A stretch of DNA of 54,179 bases from Rhizonema sp. PD37. GTDB taxonomy: Bacteria > Cyanobacteriota > Cyanobacteriia > Cyanobacteriales > Nostocaceae. Location: assembly GCA_029379215.1 (NCBI GenBank), contig JAQYWO010000020.1, forward strand, positions 1 through 54,179. Direction: 5' to 3'. The notes beneath the pieces were generated by a model. The model made no database searches, had not been told where the DNA came from, and worked only from the letters and a program-made list of their open reading frames with translations. How positions within the stretch are numbered: the stretch's first letter is position 1; the number at the start of each line of letters is the position of its first letter. Below, in pieces: positions 44,019 through 50,945 of this stretch. Position numbers and translations under genes: made by a program.

Positions 44019-45596
44019 TCATGAGTTTAATGTAATCGGTAAGGTGAGGGTGAACGCTGTTTGACCAGAAGATGTTGAGTCAAGGATGAGATCACCTCCA
44101 TGTGCCCGAGCAATTTCACGGGCAAGGCTAAGTCCCAGTCCGATTCCTTCAACTTTACGGGTACGAGAGGGATCGCCGCGATGGAAGCGGTCAAAAATGC
44201 GTGTACGATCGCCTACTGGAATGTCATTTGATGCATTGGCAATCGTGATGTGGAGATAAGTTTGAGTTCGTGAGGCGTGAATCTGTATCCAACCGTCGGC
44301 AAGATTGTATTTGATGGCATTACTGAACAGGTTATGCAGAACTTGAATGAGGAGAGCGCGATCGCCTTGTACTTTGAGTTGATCAGCGATGTTGGTTTGT
44401 ACAGCCAAGTGAGGAGCTAGCAGTTCCACATCCTCTAGCATCTCCATCAGTAACTCAGATATATCCACTCTCACTAGATACAAACTCATTTGTCCCGCAT
44501 CGGCCAGAGACAGCAGTAAAAGTTTCCGCATAATCTCACTCAGGCGGCGCACCTCGTCCAACAGGTTGCTTAAGCGCTGTTGCACTTCCGATCCGGGATC
44601 AACTTGTTGTAACGTTCGTTCCAGTTCACCTTGGAGAATCGTCAGTGGTGTTTTCAGTTCGTGAGCAGCATCACCACTGAAGCGGGAGGCTTGTGTAAAA
44701 CTGCGTTCCAGGCGTTCCAGCATTTGGTTAAAGACTTGAATTAGTTCGACAAATTCAATATCTGTTGTCGCAATCGGAATCCGCTGATCTAGCCCTTTTA
44801 CCGTTACCTGTTGAATGACACCTGTCAATTGATTGATAGGACGCAAAGCACGACCAGAAAGCAACCATGCCCCAAGAGCAACGAGCAAAAGAGTTCCTGG
44901 AATTGTAACCACGAAGATATTACGAATGCTATCCATCTCTGGAGCGATGGCTTGCAAGCTAACTGCGATCGCAACCTGAACATGAGGAAATTTAGTTGCC
45001 CCAATCCGCCAAGTTTGTTTTGCCGTCTTCTCAGTGATAAATTCAGGTAGGGGACGAATAAAAGGCGGTCGTTGGGGTGGATTTGTATTCTCAGGTTGTG
45101 GCGGTGCTTTTTCGGGAGGAAGCGGTGGGGGAGGTGTCAACCGAAGACGTTGAACTAAACGATTATTCACTTCCAGGTCAGCAGGTAGAGAGTTAGATTG
45201 ATAAAGTGTGTTGCCATTTTCATCCAGTACTAGCAACGCGATGGGGATTTTTGTATTTATTCCGAGGGCATGGAATAATGACTCTTTGTAGGACGACCAT
45301 CCTCTTGGCTCGGGTGGAGGCAGAGAATTGCCGTCCGGAGCTAATGGTGTTCGTGTTCGCGCCGCACTATCTCCGTTAGGAGAAGACGGAGGTAGAAGGT
45401 AAGAGCGTTGGCGTTCTCCTCTTCGAGGCAATTTCGTGTTAGCCCGCATTAACTGATTTGCAAGTTCTGCATCAAGCCGACCAATGTGAGCGTTGTAAAT
45501 CTGGAACCAGGAGATTGCACCAAACCCTACTAATGCGCTTCCAGCCAACGCCGAAGACAACAGGGTAATCCGAAGTCGAAATGATGATCGTTTCAT
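44019..45596 (-). CDS. Membrane sensor histidine kinase with Pro-rich periplasmic loop
   Basis: A 525-aa kinase of the OmpR-partner type. Transmembrane helix 1 is at about 12-30 and helix 2 near 'FVVTIPGTLLLVALGAWLLS' (about 228-247). The extracytoplasmic loop between them includes a strongly Pro-rich section (TPPPPLPPEKAPPQPE onward). HAMP follows, then HisKA with His-312 in DAAHELKTPLTILQGELERT. HATPase motifs N (NLFSNAIKYN), a G1 (ANASNDIPVG, weak) and G2 (GIGLGLSLAREIA) are seen. It shares a 4-nt overlap with the response regulator gene upstream, so the two form one operon. The ligand is unknown; the Pro-rich loop recalls the Pro-rich secreted proteins encoded next door. Confidence 0.92.
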   Translation of the reverse strand: MKRSSFRLRITLLSSALAGSALVGFGAISWFQIYNAHIGRLDAELANQLMRANTKLPRRGERQRSYLLPPSSPNGDSAARTRTPLAPDGNSLPPPEPRGWSSYKESLFHALGINTKIPIALLVLDENGNTLYQSNSLPADLEVNNRLVQRLRLTPPPPLPPEKAPPQPENTNPPQRPPFIRPLPEFITEKTAKQTWRIGATKFPHVQVAIAVSLQAIAPEMDSIRNIFVVTIPGTLLLVALGAWLLSGRALRPINQLTGVIQQVTVKGLDQRIPIATTDIEFVELIQVFNQMLERLERSFTQASRFSGDAAHELKTPLTILQGELERTLQQVDPGSEVQQRLSNLLDEVRRLSEIMRKLLLLSLADAGQMSLYLVRVDISELLMEMLEDVELLAPHLAVQTNIADQLKVQGDRALLIQVLHNLFSNAIKYNLADGWIQIHASRTQTYLHITIANASNDIPVGDRTRIFDRFHRGDPSRTRKVEGIGLGLSLAREIARAHGGDLILDSTSSGQTAFTLTLPITLNS

Positions 45597-46276
45597 GAGC
45601 GAGGATCTGGCTTGCGAAATCGGTATCCAACACCACGAATACTTTCAATCCAGTCTGCTTCATTTATAGGATCAATTTTTTTCCGAATTCGCTGGATACA
45701 AACATCTACAACGTTTGTATTGGGGTTAAAGTCATAGCCCCATACGTGTTCTAGGATTTGGGTACGGGTGAAGACTCTTCCGGGAGAGCGCATGAGATAC
45801 TCTAAGAGATTAAACTCACGACTGGTGAGTTCTATGACTTTTTGAGCGCAGGTGACTTCTCGCGTAATGCGATCAAGCTTGAGCGGTCCAACCGAAAGTA
45901 AATTTTGGCGATCGCCCACTCCCCGGCGCACTACGGCATGAATTCGAGCCGCTAATTCTTCAACAAAAAACGGTTTAGCAATGTAGTCATCAGCGCCCAA
46001 ATTCAACCCGGTCAGGCGATCGTCCAGTTCATTCCGAGCCGTTAACAAAATGACGGGAGCATTCCGACCTGAGAGTCGCAGTTGTTTGAGAATCGATAGT
46101 CCATCTTTTCCCGGCACCATGATGTCCAATACAATCGCGTCGTATTCGTTATCTAATGCCCGCAGATATCCTTCATCACCGTTGTCGCAGTAGTCTACGA
46201 CAAATCCCTGCTCCTTCAGTCCCGACCGGACGAAGTTAGCAATTTTCGCTTCATCTTCGACAAACAGAACGTTCAC
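45593..46276 (-). CDS. OmpR/PhoB-family response regulator
   Basis: A 227-aa DNA-binding response regulator. The receiver domain has the acidic pair Glu-7/Asp-8, phospho-acceptor Asp-51 (VLDIMVPGKDG) and Lys near 101 (DYIAKPF). The winged-helix domain fills residues 130-225 (ELTSREFNLLEYLMRSPGRV, then GVGYRFRKP). It is the first gene of the operon with the kinase gene. The promoter lies in the 148-nt gap to the divergent secreted protein gene, where an inverted repeat AAATTACA-N4-TGTAATTT sits 55 bp before the start. It is a natural candidate for the protein that binds this site and its two copies further on. Confidence 0.94.
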   Translation of the reverse strand: MNVLFVEDEAKIANFVRSGLKEQGFVVDYCDNGDEGYLRALDNEYDAIVLDIMVPGKDGLSILKQLRLSGRNAPVILLTARNELDDRLTGLNLGADDYIAKPFFVEELAARIHAVVRRGVGDRQNLLSVGPLKLDRITREVTCAQKVIELTSREFNLLEYLMRSPGRVFTRTQILEHVWGYDFNPNTNVVDVCIQRIRKKIDPINEADWIESIRGVGYRFRKPDPRS

Positions 46277-46330
46277 AAGCTTATATTACTTCATCTATTT
46301 ATCCATTCTAAATTCATTACTCTTTTGTTC

Positions 46331-46399
46331 AAATTACACTTTTGTAATTTAGAATCACGCAAGCTGTCATTTTGAGGTGGCTGAATCAGAAATGTAAAC
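46331..46399 (+). promoter_or_regulatory. Repeated operator-promoter, copy 1
   Basis: Perfect inverted repeat AAATTACA (46331-46338), CTTT, TGTAATTT (46343-46350). CTGTCAT starts 33 nt after the repeat's first base (46364) and AAATGTAAAC at 59 nt (46390). The gene at 46425 starts 25 nt later. The site is also 55 bp upstream of the divergent response regulator gene, so it could serve both directions. Confidence 0.85.
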
Positions 46400-46424
46400 A
46401 CCCTACCTTTTGAGGTTGACTTTA

Positions 46425-46703
46425 ATGAATATTCGTCAAGTATTAGCGATCGCAGGAATTCCTCTTACGATTGGCACATTTTTTGTTGCACCTAGTCAGG
46501 CAAAAGCTGCTCATCTATCCAATCTCGTACAGATTTCACAAAACAGCCCCGATGATGGACCGAGGAGACCTGAAGAGGAACCAAGGAGACCTGATGACAA
46601 ACCACCGAACAAGCATCAAAGACCCCGCCTACATCAAAAAAAGCGTCCTCCTCAACCTCCTATCGACAGACCAGATCAACCCCCGAGAGATCGCCCTGAG
46701 TAG
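46425..46703 (+). CDS. Secreted Pro-rich protein
   Basis: A 92-aa protein from the ATG at 46425. An upstream TTG frame adding MRLTL is rejected because the shared N-terminus begins at this ATG. Residues 1-28 are a signal peptide (MNIRQVLAIAGIPLTIGTFF, cleavage after AKA). The rest is a short linker and then a charged Pro-rich tail (RRPEEEPRRPDDKPPNK, repeated Pro-Pro and Arg-Pro steps). Its signal peptide and promoter resemble those of the 138-aa protein at 49.6 kb, so the two are related by duplication of the 5' unit. It lacks that protein's KLGV repeats. Function unknown; its position next to the two-component system suggests it is a target or part of the signal. Confidence 0.7.
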   Translation: MNIRQVLAIAGIPLTIGTFFVAPSQAKAAHLSNLVQISQNSPDDGPRRPEEEPRRPDDKPPNKHQRPRLHQKKRPPQPPIDRPDQPPRDRPE

Positions 46704-46860
46704 CGATCGCACATAGCGCATAACGAACTGGAGAGCGATTTTCAATATATACAGTTTTGAAGTGAGTAAGGGTTTGATCTAAATATCTAGGTACATCCAA
46801 CATGATCTAAAACCTACCCCTACACGAGTGATGTAATCTATTCATAGTAAAAACTGCTAT

Positions 46861-46930
46861 AAATTACAAAACTGTAATCCAAAAGCATGGCTAACTGTCA
46901 TCGTGTGCCAGTTGAATCATAAATGTCAAC
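46861..46930 (+). promoter_or_regulatory. Repeated operator-promoter, copy 2
   Basis: AAATTACA (46861-46868), AAAC, TGTAATCC (46873-46880, the last two bases off the palindrome). CTGTCAT follows at 34 nt (46895) and AAATGTCAAC at 60 nt (46921). It faces the dioxygenase-like gene, 150 nt away. Confidence 0.82.
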
Positions 46931-47026
46931 TTTTGGAGAATAAGTAGATGGACTGACTTCAAAGCAATATTTGTTGCACTCACTTCCTCAATCGAAGAAG
47001 TGTTCCCCCAATGGTAAAGGAGGAAT

Positions 47027-47053
47027 ATGCAAAGTATTGCCTTTGTAGTTTAA
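47027..47053 (+). promoter_or_regulatory. Eight-codon leader ORF with strong ribosome site
   Basis: AAAGGAGGAAT precedes ATG 47027, a near-perfect ribosome site. The frame reads MQSIAFVV and stops at 47053, 27 nt before the dioxygenase-like gene, whose own start has only a weak AAAAAGTAGT before it. It could be a translated leader or a remnant of a lost gene start. Confidence 0.4.
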
Positions 47054-47080
47054 TCACGTCCATCTCTTTGAAAAAGTAGT

Positions 47081-47962
47081 ATGAAAAATAATGCTCGTCA
47101 AGTAGGTCGGATGCTCAGTCGAAGACAAGTGCTGGCTTTATTCAGAGTAGCAGGAGCGGCCCTGCTGGTTGTCTGTATACCTAGAACGTCTAAAGTTGCA
47201 CAGGCAGAGTCGAGTACAGATGCAGCAGCAGATTCGACAACATTGCCGAGTTGTGTCGTGAGTCCGCAGCAAACCGAAGGACCCTACTTTGTAGACGAGA
47301 AACTCAACCGTTCAGATGTCCGCTCCGATCCGACAGACGGTTCGGTGAAAGAGGGCGTGCCTGTCCAACTGACGCTGCGTGTTTCTCAGGTCGGTAGTAC
47401 TGGCTGCACGCCTCTTGCAAATGCCACAGTGGATATTTGGAACTGTGACGCACTAGGCATTTATTCCGACGTGTCAGATCCAAGTTTTAATACCGTCGGG
47501 CAAAAGTTCCTGCGCGGGTATCAAGTGACGGACGCGGATGGAACCGTCCAGTTTACAACCAACTATCCCGGTTGGTACGAAGGCAGAACCGTTCATATGC
47601 ACTTTAAGATCCGCACGGATGCGACGTCAGGGCAGAGTTATGAGTTTACGTCACAGTTGTACTTTGATGATTCGATCACAGATCAAGTAGACGCACAGCA
47701 ACCATACGCAAGCAAAGGACAGCGCACGCTGAGGAATGATGGAGATGGAATCTACAGTAACGGTGGAGACCAATTATTACTCGCACTCACCGAAACAAGC
47801 GATGGTTACGCTGCAACGTTCAATATTGGGCTTAACATGGATTCTACTTCAGATAGCGACAGCAGCACTTTGATGCCGAGCGGTCCGCAACAAGGAACTT
47901 CCCCGAATGGGAACCCGCCTCCTGGATTTTCCCCATCCCAAATGGGACTACCTTCCACATAA
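47081..47962 (+). CDS. Exported intradiol ring-cleavage dioxygenase-like protein
   Basis: A 293-aa protein with a twin-arginine-type signal (LSRRQVLALFRVAGAALLVV, residues 12-31) and probable cleavage near 42. The catalytic fold of intradiol dioxygenases follows: QTEGPYFVDEKLNRSDV at 64-80, the first ligand Tyr-128 in GIYSDV, the second Tyr at 162 or 166 in NYPGWYEG, and His-172 and His-174 in VHMHF. In this family these hold Fe(III) and open catechol rings between the hydroxyls. Export is unusual for catabolic catechol dioxygenases but is known for this subfamily. A Gly/Pro/Ser-rich tail closes the protein. Operator copy 2 lies upstream. A role on extracellular phenolic compounds is inference. 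Confidence 0.83.
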   Translation: MKNNARQVGRMLSRRQVLALFRVAGAALLVVCIPRTSKVAQAESSTDAAADSTTLPSCVVSPQQTEGPYFVDEKLNRSDVRSDPTDGSVKEGVPVQLTLRVSQVGSTGCTPLANATVDIWNCDALGIYSDVSDPSFNTVGQKFLRGYQVTDADGTVQFTTNYPGWYEGRTVHMHFKIRTDATSGQSYEFTSQLYFDDSITDQVDAQQPYASKGQRTLRNDGDGIYSNGGDQLLLALTETSDGYAATFNIGLNMDSTSDSDSSTLMPSGPQQGTSPNGNPPPGFSPSQMGLPST

Positions 47963-48305
47963 CTAATTTGTTAGACACAATATCCGGATGTTTTTTGGTG
48001 GATAAACTCAAGCACTTGGATAAAACAAAGAGACCACGCATTAATCCACACAAAACACGTGACAAAAGCCAAATCAAGCTATTTATTAGGAGAGATTAAG
48101 AATTTATTTTAATAAATGGCTTGAGATGATCGCCCTGTGTAAAAAACGAGTAAACCTTGTAATTTAACTATTTAACGAATCTAAATTCCGCAAAACTTCA
48201 AGCTCCTCACGGCTTAAGGAACGCAAATTTAAGTTCTTGTGGATTTACACGATAGGGGCACTTGGGTTCAAAGTACCCCATCAACAGGCTATTATCAGGC
48301 AGATT
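47963..48305. other. Spacer with a nuclease-gene fragment
   Basis: A 343-nt spacer. It holds a minus-strand fragment similar to the C-terminal part of the neighbouring Rpn-type protein (listed below). No other gene. Confidence 0.5.
48164..48240 (-). pseudogene. Fragment of an Rpn-type nuclease gene
   Basis: The minus strand reads 'NLNLRSLSREELEVLRNLDS' and then LNS with a stop at 48164. The intact gene next door has VNLSREELEAMLNLESL at the matching place. The fragment lies just downstream of that gene and looks like a relic of a second copy. Confidence 0.55.
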
Positions 48306-49088
48306 TTACTGTTGAGCGTTTTTTCTCACAGTTTCTACATCCAACTCTAGAGATTCAGCAATCTGCTCAATGCTTAAGCCTAGCTTTATTAATCTGGGAA
48401 TCGTCTCCAGCTTAGTTTTAAGAATACCTTCCTCCACACCTTCTTGATAAACTTTACTTTTTCTCAATGATTCTAAATTCAGCATAGCTTCAAGTTCCTC
48501 TCGGCTCAAGTTGACAAATTTATCAATTACTACTATTTTAATAAATTCTAAGACTTTTGCCTCCAAAGTGACATCAGTTAACTCCTGCTTCGCTTGACTT
48601 ATTAACTGTCTGGCAAGTTCTCCAGTTTTTTCTTTACTTTTATTCTCGACTATCAAACGCATCACTCCCACAGCAATGGATTGATTGGGAGTTTTCGCAA
48701 GTTCATCAAGATAAAAACAACGTAAATATGGTAAAAAGAAGTTTAAGTATCTAGGAAAATTTCCTTCATTACTTTTCGTGTTATATATGACCACAGCATA
48801 CCACTCTTCATTCGGTGGTTGATATTGAGTCAAATAAAGAATCACTTTTGCCACAAGTTGGTTATAAAAATTATCATCTTTATAAGACTGAGCTTCAATA
48901 AAGTAGATTGGTTCATGAGGGTAAGCTTCACTAGTAGATAGCAAGCCATCTAAACGAAAACCCCTCTGTTTAATTTCTTGAGCGCTGAATTTGTAAATGC
49001 TTGGGTCTTTCTGTGGTTGACCGATTAGTTCAAAGAATAATTCAGGTATTTCTTTAAATATTTCATAAAACAGGGGGTCAGCAGTCAT
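48306..49088 (-). CDS. Rpn-type PD-(D/E)XK nuclease (DUF2887-like)
   Basis: A 260-aa protein of the Rpn/transposase-like family that is multi-copy in filamentous cyanobacteria. The nuclease core has Asp-47 (RGFRLDGLL) and Glu-65-Ala-Gln-67 (YFIEAQSY), the E-x-Q form typical of DUF2887. The C-terminal region has 'LSREELEAMLNLESLRKSKV' and a helix-turn-helix-like end (LGLSIEQIAESLELDVETV). Rpn proteins promote RecA-independent recombination, and some act with short internally translated forms as phage defence. It is probably not part of the two-component regulon: it runs opposite to it and lacks the operator. Confidence 0.85.
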   Translation of the reverse strand: MTADPLFYEIFKEIPELFFELIGQPQKDPSIYKFSAQEIKQRGFRLDGLLSTSEAYPHEPIYFIEAQSYKDDNFYNQLVAKVILYLTQYQPPNEEWYAVVIYNTKSNEGNFPRYLNFFLPYLRCFYLDELAKTPNQSIAVGVMRLIVENKSKEKTGELARQLISQAKQELTDVTLEAKVLEFIKIVVIDKFVNLSREELEAMLNLESLRKSKVYQEGVEEGILKTKLETIPRLIKLGLSIEQIAESLELDVETVRKNAQQ

Positions 49089-49189
49089 ACACTTTTTATT
49101 ATAAAAATAATTTATATATTATAGATTTTCTAGTAATGTAAAATTTATTTATTAAATTTGTTTAATAAAATACTAGGAAATTTAGTCTT

Positions 49190-49223
49190 AGATTCCCGAC
49201 TTCCTATAGGAAGTCGGGAATCT
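49190..49223. repeat. 15-bp perfect hairpin of the CCCGAC family
   Basis: AGATTCCCGACTTCC (49190-49204), TATA, GGAAGTCGGGAATCT (49209-49223). It shares the CCCGAC/GTCGGG core and AGAT/ATCT ends with the terminator at 43970-44003. Confidence 0.85.
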
Positions 49224-49312
49224 GATTAACTGAAATATAGTTGATGCTATTCAGCGAATTAGAAAAAATCTTTATTTGAAAAAATAAATTGAAAATTTAG
49301 AGACTCTAGGAT

Positions 49313-49440
49313 ATGAAACTGGGGGCTGGTGAGTTGTATCGCCTGTTAATTGCAGGTGGCTTCTCACGTGATGCTTCCTGGCCAACAAGCGAGCAGATTT
49401 TGGCGATCGCCCATGCTCTGGTGTACAACAACATGAATTC
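49313..49440 (+). pseudogene. Possible gene fragment of unknown family
   Basis: The reading MKLGAGELYRLLIAGGFSRD and then ASWPTSEQILAIAHALVYNN looks protein-like, perhaps the N-terminal helical part of a lysozyme or transglycosylase-type protein. The frame then runs through operator copy 3, which is not coding in style. It may be a short relic left before the operator. Weak. Confidence 0.3.
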
Positions 49441-49480
49441 GAGCCACTCACTTTGTTATAGATTCTCCACCCTTTGGCTC

Positions 49481-49550
49481 AAATTACAAAACTGTAATTC
49501 ACAACCAGGGCAGACTGTCATTTTGGCAAGAATAAATAGGAAATGTAAAC
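49481..49550 (+). promoter_or_regulatory. Repeated operator-promoter, copy 3
   Basis: AAATTACA (49481-49488), AAAC, TGTAATTC (49493-49500), with CTGTCAT at 34 nt (49515) and AAATGTAAAC at 60 nt (49541). The secreted repeat protein gene starts 27 nt after the end. This copy and copy 1 also share TTTTG directly after CTGTCAT. Confidence 0.85.
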
Positions 49551-49577
49551 AATCTTTCTTTCTTTCGGAGATGTCTA

Positions 49578-49994
49578 ATGAAGATTAATCAAGCACTGGT
49601 GGTGATTGCGATTCCGGTTTTGATTGGCACATTTGGTTTTGTTGCACCTCATCAGGCCAATGCCGAAGCGTCATTCCATAAAATCGCGCAAGCTCCAGAA
49701 CCACCGAGCCAGCCACCAAACGGACCAAAACGACCACCCCGGATTGATTTTGCTGCGGCTGCGAGGAAGCTAGGAGTCACGGAAGCACAGTTAAAGAACG
49801 CGTTGGGAGTACCAGCCAATCCTCCAAGTCCTCCAAGTCCTCCAAATCAAGCCGATAAAAATAAGCGTCCTCCTCGACCTAATTTTAAAGCTGCTGCAGC
49901 GAAGTTGGGTGTATCCGAAAAACAGTTGACTGACGCACTAGGTGTTCCGCCTCATCTCAAGAGCGATCGCCCAGCACCTCCGGCAAACCAGTAG
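49578..49994 (+). CDS. Secreted protein with two KLGV repeats
   Basis: A 138-aa exported protein. The signal peptide (MKINQALVVIAIPVLIGTFG) is cleaved near ANA at 29. The mature part holds two matching units, residues 51-79 and 96-124, each KRPPR-x-(D/N)F-x-AAA-x-KLGV-(T/S)E-x-QL-x-(N/D)ALGVP. They are joined by a Pro/Ser linker. The KLGVxExQLxxALG segment is a short amphipathic helix pair. The signal peptide and the promoter are related to those of the 92-aa protein at 46.4 kb. Function unknown. The likely regulator is the two-component system at 44-46 kb. Confidence 0.78.
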   Translation: MKINQALVVIAIPVLIGTFGFVAPHQANAEASFHKIAQAPEPPSQPPNGPKRPPRIDFAAAARKLGVTEAQLKNALGVPANPPSPPSPPNQADKNKRPPRPNFKAAAAKLGVSEKQLTDALGVPPHLKSDRPAPPANQ

Positions 49995-50318
49995 TTGTTC
50001 CTACAAGAAGTGGAACTGTAAGGCTAATACTGCCGTCTAAGGAAGAATTCAAGATTTTCACCTTCCTTAGGGCAGTGCCCACCAAAAAATATTCGCTTTT
50101 TTGATAAAAGTCTCAATCTGAGTTAAGTAGAACGGCACAAATAAATCGGAATTATATTAACGAAAAATCAAGTTAGTCGAAACATGAATGTTTTCAGCAT
50201 AGCTGCCTGATGTCAACGATTAATTTTCCTGCCGACCTACTTAATACAACGTTACTTATACACTTTAAGAACTTAGTACTGTCAAGCCTTTTTTAATTCC
50301 TATCAATATAAAATCTTT
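49995..50318. other. 324-nt spacer before the cytochrome b561 gene
   Basis: It carries the long hairpin above and AT-rich sequence. I looked for a fourth copy of the operator (AAATTACA/TGTAATT) and did not find one. Confidence 0.5.
50029..50076 (+). terminator. Long hairpin after the KLGV-repeat protein gene
   Basis: ACTGCC, GT bulge and CTAAGGAAG (50029-50045) pair with CTTCCTTAG and GGCAGT (50062-50076) over a 16-nt loop. It is a 15-bp stem with one bulge and no T-run. It ends or stabilises the transcript. Confidence 0.6.
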
Positions 50319-50885
50319 ATGATACCAGATACCCCGACTCCCTCAAGACCTCCAAAACCTCGATGGACTCATGCTTTTGAGCGATTATGGAAGCTGCATT
50401 GGGTGATGGCAGCTTGTTTTCTGATTATCTACTTAGTTGGCATAGTGATGGCTCGCTTGCCGCGTGAAGTTCTTTTTAGAGGTTCTCTGTACAACGTCCA
50501 CAAATCATTTGGTGTCTTAGTGTTATGTTTGCTGCTGTTTAGGATTTTTACCCTACTGCAAGTATTTGGTTCCAAGTATCTGAAGCGAACTCCCAGACTA
50601 ACGCCTCAGTGGATCAAGACTTTTTCTATCCATTTGCTGCTTTATGTGTTGATGCTAGTTGTTCCAATCAGTGGCATTTTATTATCAAACACAGGTGGAC
50701 ATGATGTTCCATTCTTTTTTATGACGTTGCCTAATTGGTTTGAGGAGAATCGTTCTATTGCGGCGATCGCTCACAATTTGCACTTCTGGCTGTCCTACAC
50801 CTTGCTGGCACTAGTGGCGCTGCACATGGTTGAGCAGCGTCAGTTTCTCCGTAAAACTTGGAAACGGACGTTCAAAGCGTCATAG
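50319..50885 (+). CDS. Cytochrome b561 (bacterial type)
   Basis: A 188-aa four-helix membrane cytochrome. Helices lie at about 27-45, 58-80, 102-124 and 155-172. Histidines that may hold two b hemes are at 27 (KLHWVM), 61 (NVHKSFG), 105 (SIHLLLY), 152/155 (AHNLHFW) and 169 (ALHMVE). Bacterial b561 proteins pass electrons from quinol or periplasmic donors. The Pro-rich N-terminus (TPTPSRPPKPRW) is cytoplasmic. It is followed by the adaptor and permease genes on the same strand, with 60 nt to the next start, so a common transcript is possible. Confidence 0.87.
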   Translation: MIPDTPTPSRPPKPRWTHAFERLWKLHWVMAACFLIIYLVGIVMARLPREVLFRGSLYNVHKSFGVLVLCLLLFRIFTLLQVFGSKYLKRTPRLTPQWIKTFSIHLLLYVLMLVVPISGILLSNTGGHDVPFFFMTLPNWFEENRSIAAIAHNLHFWLSYTLLALVALHMVEQRQFLRKTWKRTFKAS

Positions 50886-50945
50886 TAGAAAACAAATTAT
50901 CGCAAAGACTCAATTGTTGTTTATAACTAAGATGCAAACAAGCAC

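Larger units (their letters stand above)
46704..47080. other. 377-nt spacer with operator copy 2 and a leader-like ORF
   Basis: The gap before the dioxygenase-like gene. It holds the second operator-promoter (46861-46930) and, at 47027-47053, an 8-codon frame behind a very strong ribosome site. ATGGACTGA at about 46948 is an immediately closed frame. No other gene. Confidence 0.6.

Noticed and set aside
49995..50945. Fourth copy of the AAATTACA operator before cytochrome b561 or the adaptor
   Set aside because: No matching inverted repeat or spaced boxes found, so these genes are not included in the repeated-promoter claim.
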